Assembly (NCBI GenBank): GCA_036924255.1
Contig: JAUPFN010000015.1
Span: forward strand, 933,215 to 997,214
Direction: 5' to 3'
DNA length: 64,000 bases
Source: Apodemia mormo
Lineage: Eukaryota > Arthropoda > Insecta > Lepidoptera > Riodinidae
Below, in pieces: positions 59,080 to 64,000 of this stretch (its first letter is position 1; every line of letters begins with the position of its first letter). Both the position numbers and the translations under genes were made by a program. Under the pieces are notes generated by a model that saw only the letters and a list, made by a program, of their open reading frames with translations, was not told the origin of the DNA and did no database searches.

Positions 59080-59401
59080 TCTATACATATAATAAAATCG
59101 TAGGAAAGTCAAAACTGTACATTGAATATTTTTTTAAAGAATACTTGGGGCGTGATCTACAATCGACACCAAAGCCAAAAATATAGTTTTTAGAATTTTT
59201 CGTCTGATTGTCTGTTTGTCTATGTATGTCCGGGGTAAACTCAAAAAGTACTGCATGGATTTACTTCAAATTTTGCATGAATATTATTACTAACAGGTCG
59301 GGTCAACATATAGGCTACATATTATCGCGCTATCACCTACGGGAGAGGAGCTGTGCGGAGTAAACGATCTCCGCGCGGACGAAGTCGCAGGCAACAGCTA
59401 G
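59080..59401 (+). mobile_element. Nonautonomous Helitron, 322 bp
   Basis: It starts TCTATACATATAATAAAATC after A and ends CAGGCAACAGCTAG before T. A subterminal hairpin GCGGAG-TAAACGAT-CTCCGC lies about 20 bases from the 3' end. It is the sister copy of 57124-57425. Confidence 0.8.
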
Positions 59402-59414
59402 TTATAAATTTATA

Positions 59415-61285
59415 ATTGTGACACACAGAGCAGCAAAGCAATAGATGCGGTTTATTTATTTAAAATTCCCTCGTGCCTCATCTTCACCCTTGAAACAGTC
59501 AATGATTCAGATGTCCAAAAGCATGTACTTTCCATTTCGTTCGCGGCTATTGGTAGTGACGGTGTGTGCTCACGTATGATTGTCCATATTTTCTCTGAAC
59601 TTCTTCCAATACTCGTACATATATTTAATTTTTCCTTAACGTCAAGTTCCTTCCCGGTAGCTTGGAAAATGGCATATATTATGCCACTTCCAAAGATTCC
59701 GAATGCTTCTTCTCCTTTGCATTTTCGTCCCATTGCAATTCTCTTATTCCTTTCTAAGGTATTAGAGCACATAGTTCACTCACAGCTAAGTGTCTTTCTG
59801 AGAAGAAATTGCCTTCTACATCCTCTTCAGTCAGGTTTTCGACTAGGACATAGCACCGTCACTGCTCTGATCCGAGAAACTGATAGTATCCGTCTATTGA
59901 TGCTAAAAAGCTTGCTTTATTTGTCCTTTTGGATTTTAGCAACGCTTTTAATTCAGTATACTTTGACGTGCTAATAAGAGTACTTGCTTCTCTTAATATA
60001 TCTCCATCTGCTCTTGACTGGTTTTAATCTTATCTCCGAGACCGATCTTAATGCACTGTTTTTGGCGAACTTAGATCTGATTGGATTGACTTACATGCAG
60101 GTGTTCCGCAAGGTGGAATCCTTTCTCCGCTTCCATTTTCGGCGTTTATCAGCACTATTACTTCCATCATTAGATCAAAAATCTATGTTTATGTTGATGA
60201 CCTACAGATCTACCGCCATTTTAGCGTCACGAATATAGCAGAGGCAATCAGAGACATGAATGACGATTTAGATGGGATTTATGAGTGGACCAAATCCTTT
60301 GGTCTATCAGTAAATCCAATCAAGTCGCAAGCATTAATTCTTGGTAGTCGTCTTATGAAAAAAAATATCAATAACAGTCACATTCCTACATTAACTTATA
60401 ACAATACGCTTATAACTTTCTCCTCTTCCGCCACTAATCTGGGAGTAACTTTTAATTCTGATTTTTCTTGGAACACTCACATTAATAATCTAAGCCGTAA
60501 AATGCATTTTGCATTTCACTCCCTTAAACCACTTCAAAAATTTTTACCTGGTAAAACCAAAATATTTTTAATGCGCTCCCTTATACTCTCAATAATAGAT
60601 TACGCTGACTCCTGTTACCTAGATGCTACAGAAGAGCTATTAAATAAGCTTGAAAGATTGCAGAACCTTTGTATTCGCTTCATCCAAGGCATAAAAAATA
60701 TGATCACGTTTCTGATTTCCGAGCTGAGCTTCGGTGGCTTCCTATTAGACAGTGTAGAAAAACTTATATCCTTTGCTTGCTATACAAGATCCTTTTCAAT
60801 CTTATAGCCCCTAAATATCTCCGTGACTCTTAGTTTTTTGCACTCTCCTGATATTCCGTGTCGCTCTAACGTTAGAACCTTGTTGCGCTTTTCTACTAGC
60901 AACTCTGCTGCCTACTCGCACTCCTTTGCGGTACACGCAGTAAGTTTTTGGAACTCTCTGCCTAGTGAGATTCGCCTCTGCTAGACTTTTAATTCTTTTA
61001 AAAAACGCGTCAAAGAACACTTTCTAAGTTTTTTATACTGTATGTTTTTTTTTATATTTTCATTAATATATATATTTAGTTTAGTTATGTAACCATATTA
61101 TCTTTTTTTTTGTACCCCAAGTCTTATTTGATTTCCTTTTTATCTTCTTTATCGGGTTGGCTGGAAGAAATCTCTTTAAGTAGAGATAAGCTCGCCCATT
61201 GTACTTATGTTTATATATTTTTACTCTAATTGTTCTGTGTACAATAAAGTATTAAATAAATAAGTAAATAAATAAATAAAACTCT
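59415..61285 (+). pseudogene. 5'-truncated, frameshifted copy of the intron-2 LINE family
   Basis: Translated pieces follow the reverse transcriptase of the element at 43360-46311 in order: SRMIVHIFSELLPILVHIFN, PLPKIPNASSPLHFRPIAIL, SGFRLGHSTVTALI, a damaged LDFSNAF region, then LGVTFNSDFSWNTHINNL and DYADSCYLDATEELLNKLER in the frame 60256-60807. Frames change several times, and the YADD motif reads as VDD (TATGTTGATGAC near 60185). The 3' UTR and the tail, (TAAATAAA)n at 61250-61280, are shared with the intact copy (GGCTGGAAGAAATCT, GTACAATAAAGTATTAAAT). It lacks ORF1, the endonuclease and the N-terminal half. Confidence 0.88.
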
Positions 61286-61449
61286 TATAATTTTGCTCTA
61301 TAAGGAAACAAATCGGTATTTTTGATGTTGAGCTAGAGCTGAACTTTAAAACGCTTTTTATGTACTTATGTTGATTGAGTCCTTTTTGAGTGTAACAAGT
61401 CCTGTATAGTGTATAGTGGCGGGGCTGTAGTTGTGATGTGTGTCGGCAG

Positions 61450-61594
61450 GTGTCGTGCGACATAATGGAGATAGCGAACGTGCACCTGTCGGGCGGCGGC
61501 GGCGGCGCGGCACTGGCGGCGGCCGTGCGCCGCCTGGCCGGCTGTCTGGACACGCGCGCTGAGGCCCTGCCGCAGGACGACAAGCGGCCCGCCG
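61450..61594 (+). CDS. vir: Virilizer, coding exon 5, ending in the first unit of a tandem array
   Basis: The acceptor TGTCGGCAG|GTGTCG continues exon 4 in phase 0. The 48 codons read VSCDIMEIANVHLSGGGGG, then AALAAAVRRLAGCLDTRAEA and LPQDDKRPA, with the donor CCG|GTGAGC splitting a glycine codon (phase 1). The VSCDIMEIAN opening fits the C-terminal region of VIRMA as I recall it; the Gly/Ala stretch is a local GGC expansion. GC content jumps sharply relative to exons 1-4. The last 70 bases plus donor are repeated 22 more times downstream, so the true 3' end of this exon is the first donor unless a later one is used. With this exon the protein reaches about 1,840 residues, close to the full length of fly and human homologues (about 1,800-1,850 from memory), so little should remain. 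Confidence 0.75.
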
Positions 61595-61599
61595 GTGAG

Positions 61600-61632
<33 letters not shown>

Positions 61633-61701
61633 CGCCTGGCCGGCTGTCTGGACACGCGCGCTGAGGCCCTGCCGCAGGACGACAAGCGGCCCGCCGGTGA
61701 G

Positions 61702-61734
<33 letters not shown>

Positions 61735-61803
61735 CGCCTGGCCGGCTGTCTGGACACGCGCGCTGAGGCCCTGCCGCCGGACGACAAGCGGCCCGCCGGT
61801 GAG

Positions 61804-61834
<31 letters not shown>

Positions 61835-61901
61835 CGCCTGGCCGGCTGTCTGGACACGCGCGCTGAGGCCCTGCCGCAGGACGACAAGCGGCCCGCCGGT
61901 G

Positions 61902-61938
<37 letters not shown>

Positions 61939-62101
61939 CGCCTGGCCGGCTGTCTGGACACGCGCACTGAGGCCCTGCCGCCGGACGACAAGCGGCCCGC
62001 CGGTGAGCACACACACACACACACACACGTGCGCCGCCTGGCCGGCTGTCTGGACACGCGCGCTGAGGCCCTGCCGCCGGACGACAAGCGGCCCGCCGGT
62101 G

Positions 62102-62140
<39 letters not shown>

Positions 62141-62209
62141 CGCCTGGCCGGCTGTCTGGACACGCGCACTGAGGCCCTGCCGCCGGACGACAAGCGGCCC
62201 GCCGGTGAG

Positions 62210-62242
<33 letters not shown>

Positions 62243-62311
62243 CGCCTGGCCGGCTGTCTGGACACGCGCGCTGAGGCCCTGCCGCAGGACGACAAGCGGC
62301 CCGCCGGTGAG

Positions 62312-62344
<33 letters not shown>

Positions 62345-62413
62345 CGCCTGGCCGGCTGTCTGGACACGCGCGCTGAGGCCCTGCCGCAGGACGACAAGCG
62401 GCCCGCCGGTGAG

Positions 62414-62446
<33 letters not shown>

Positions 62447-62515
62447 CGCCTGGCCGGCTGTCTGGACACGCGCGCTGAGGCCCTGCCGCCGGACGACAAG
62501 CGGCCCGCCGGTGAG

Positions 62516-62546
<31 letters not shown>

Positions 62547-62613
62547 CGCCTGGCCGGCTGTCTGGACACGCGCGCTGAGGCCCTGCCGCAGGACGACAAG
62601 CGGCCCGCCGGTG

Positions 62614-62650
<37 letters not shown>

Positions 62651-62813
62651 CGCCTGGCCGGCTGTCTGGACACGCGCACTGAGGCCCTGCCGCCGGACGA
62701 CAAGCGGCCCGCCGGTGAGCACACACACACACACACACACGTGCGCCGCCTGGCCGGCTGTCTGGACACGCGCGCTGAGGCCCTGCCGCCGGACGACAAG
62801 CGGCCCGCCGGTG

Positions 62814-62852
<39 letters not shown>

Positions 62853-62921
62853 CGCCTGGCCGGCTGTCTGGACACGCGCACTGAGGCCCTGCCGCCGGAC
62901 GACAAGCGGCCCGCCGGTGAG

Positions 62922-62952
<31 letters not shown>

Positions 62953-63021
62953 CGCCTGGCCGGCTGTCTGGACACGCGCGCTGAGGCCCTGCCGCCGGAC
63001 GACAAGCGGCCCGCCGGTGAG

Positions 63022-63052
<31 letters not shown>

Positions 63053-63119
63053 CGCCTGGCCGGCTGTCTGGACACGCGCGCTGAGGCCCTGCCGCAGGAC
63101 GACAAGCGGCCCGCCGGTG

Positions 63120-63156
<37 letters not shown>

Positions 63157-63321
63157 CGCCTGGCCGGCTGTCTGGACACGCGCACTGAGGCCCTGCCGCC
63201 GGACGACAAGCGGCCCGCCGGTGAGCACACACACACACACACACACGTGCGCCGCCTGGCCGGCTGTCTGGACACGCGCGCTGAGGCCCTGCCGCCGGAC
63301 GACAAGCGGCCCGCCGGTGAG

Positions 63322-63354
<33 letters not shown>

Positions 63355-63423
63355 CGCCTGGCCGGCTGTCTGGACACGCGCACTGAGGCCCTGCCGCCGG
63401 ACGACAAGCGGCCCGCCGGTGAG

Positions 63424-63456
<33 letters not shown>

Positions 63457-63523
63457 CGCCTGGCCGGCTGTCTGGACACGCGCGCTGAGGCCCTGCCGCC
63501 GGACGACAAGCGGCCCGCCGGTG

Positions 63524-63560
<37 letters not shown>

Positions 63561-63627
63561 CGCCTGGCCGGCTGTCTGGACACGCGCGCTGAGGCCCTGC
63601 CGCCGGACGACAAGCGGCCCGCCGGTG

Positions 63628-63664
<37 letters not shown>

Positions 63665-63731
63665 CGCCTGGCCGGCTGTCTGGACACGCGCGCTGAGGCC
63701 CTGCCGCCGGACGACAAGCGGCCCGCCGGTG

Positions 63732-63768
<37 letters not shown>

Positions 63769-63838
63769 CGCCTGGCCGGCTGTCTGGACACGCGCGCTGA
63801 GGCCCTGCCGCCGGACGACAAGCGGCCCGCCGGTGAGC
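61525..63838 (+). repeat. 23-copy minisatellite made of exon end, 5' splice site and CA tract
   Basis: Each unit is 70 bp of exon 5 (GTGCGCCGCCTGGCCGGCTG to CGGCCCGCCG), the donor GTGAGC, and a (CA)n tract. Donor GT positions are 61595, 61697, 61799, 61899, 62003, 62099, 62205, 62307, 62409, 62511, 62611, 62715, 62811, 62917, 63017, 63117, 63221, 63317, 63419, 63521, 63625, 63729 and 63833. Unit lengths of 96-106 bp vary only by even numbers, that is by CA count. Exonic parts are nearly invariant except two sites: GCGCGCTGAGG or GCGCACTGAGG, and CCGCAGGACG or CCGCCGGACG. The last donor leads into unique sequence. Confidence 0.95.
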
Positions 63839-64000
63839 TCGCAACACGCGCACACACACACACACATAGAGGTTAATTGGTTAAGTCGACCTAAATCCTT
63901 TAGAGAACTTAAGTATACATTTGACTATTAATAAAACACCCTATCCCCTAATTGATTTTAAATTATAAGAATTTTAATTTTTTTTATAAAAATTGATTAT
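63839..64000 (+). other. vir: Start of vir intron 5 beyond the array
   Basis: After a final short CA run (63852-63866) the sequence returns to AT-rich intron. The next exon is outside the window. Confidence 0.6.

Larger units (their letters stand above)
56458..61449 (+). other. vir: vir intron 4 (4,992 bp)
   Basis: It contains three Helitrons (56637-56878, 57124-57425, 59080-59401), the 3' half of an ATAGACACC family copy (57960-58110) and a decayed LINE (59415-61285). Bases 57430-57960 and 58110-59080 are AT-rich with nothing else recognised apart from a 25-bp duplication of GTAAACATTTTAAGTAGCGT at 58565-58612. Confidence 0.85.

Noticed and set aside
59452..59772. 106-aa minus-strand ORF
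   Set aside because: Antisense to the decayed LINE reverse transcriptase at 59415-61285.
61525..63838. CRISPR-like appearance (regular repeats with variable spacers)
   Set aside because: The spacers are CA microsatellites, the repeats are exon sequence, and the genome is eukaryotic.
61221..63867. Three overlapping minus-strand ORFs of 833-880 codons across the array
   Set aside because: They exist because the repeat unit has no stop in those frames; they consist of Cys-Val and Arg/Ala-rich repeats that shift among frames. They are antisense to a vir exon and are not genes.
61438..63931. Plus-strand ORFs with His-Thr repeats across the array
   Set aside because: They are translations of CA tracts and exon copies read through splice donors. 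Only 61450-61594 is supported as coding.

Overview
The window is eukaryotic, AT-rich, intron-bearing DNA that I assign to a moth or butterfly (Lepidoptera). The grounds are the repeat content: short Helitrons beginning TC and ending CTAG before T, a tRNA-derived SINE, jockey- and CR1-like LINEs, hAT-like elements, and an intact-looking DD82E (Sailor-type) Tc1/mariner element. There is no operon structure.

Region by region. Bases 1-24,300 are mainly decayed repeats. The only host-gene signal there is a minus-strand first coding exon with a clear signal peptide (11,144-11,225) and a possible second exon at 143-231 in matching splice phase. Repeats here include a solo LTR that splits a SINE (1,774-2,263), a 58-bp tandem duplication with a hammerhead-like motif (4,517-4,632), a 50-bp near-perfect palindrome (7,870-7,919), Helitrons, a MITE with about 50-bp inverted ends, jockey fragments and an inverted SINE pair. 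Bases 24,326-30,043 are one giant foldback element: about 300-bp near-identical inverted ends and two inverted arrays of a roughly 152-bp unit (23 copies against 11), flanked by a 7-bp target duplication. Bases 30,906-33,771 are a hAT-like element carrying a 1,940-bp Sailor-type transposon with 84-bp inverted ends.

From 34,040 to the end the window is the plus-strand gene virilizer (vir, VIRMA/KIAA1429 homologue), the large scaffold of the nuclear m6A methyltransferase (writer) complex. I see five coding exons: 34,040-34,099; 39,364-39,655; 50,800-55,556; 56,194-56,457; 61,450-61,594. All splice phases join in frame (about 1,840 codons). Introns 1, 2 and 4 are swollen by a small Ty3/gypsy element with paired LTRs, a hAT MITE, a two-ORF LINE with both frames open, a frameshifted jockey element, three Helitrons and a second LINE copy.

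The most unusual part is 61,525-63,838. The last 70 bp of vir exon 5, its 5' splice site and the CA repeat that starts the next intron have been amplified together into 23 copies, so 23 consecutive splice donors lie in a row. Copy spacings and two marker bases show a seven-copy higher-order repeat of 712 bp.
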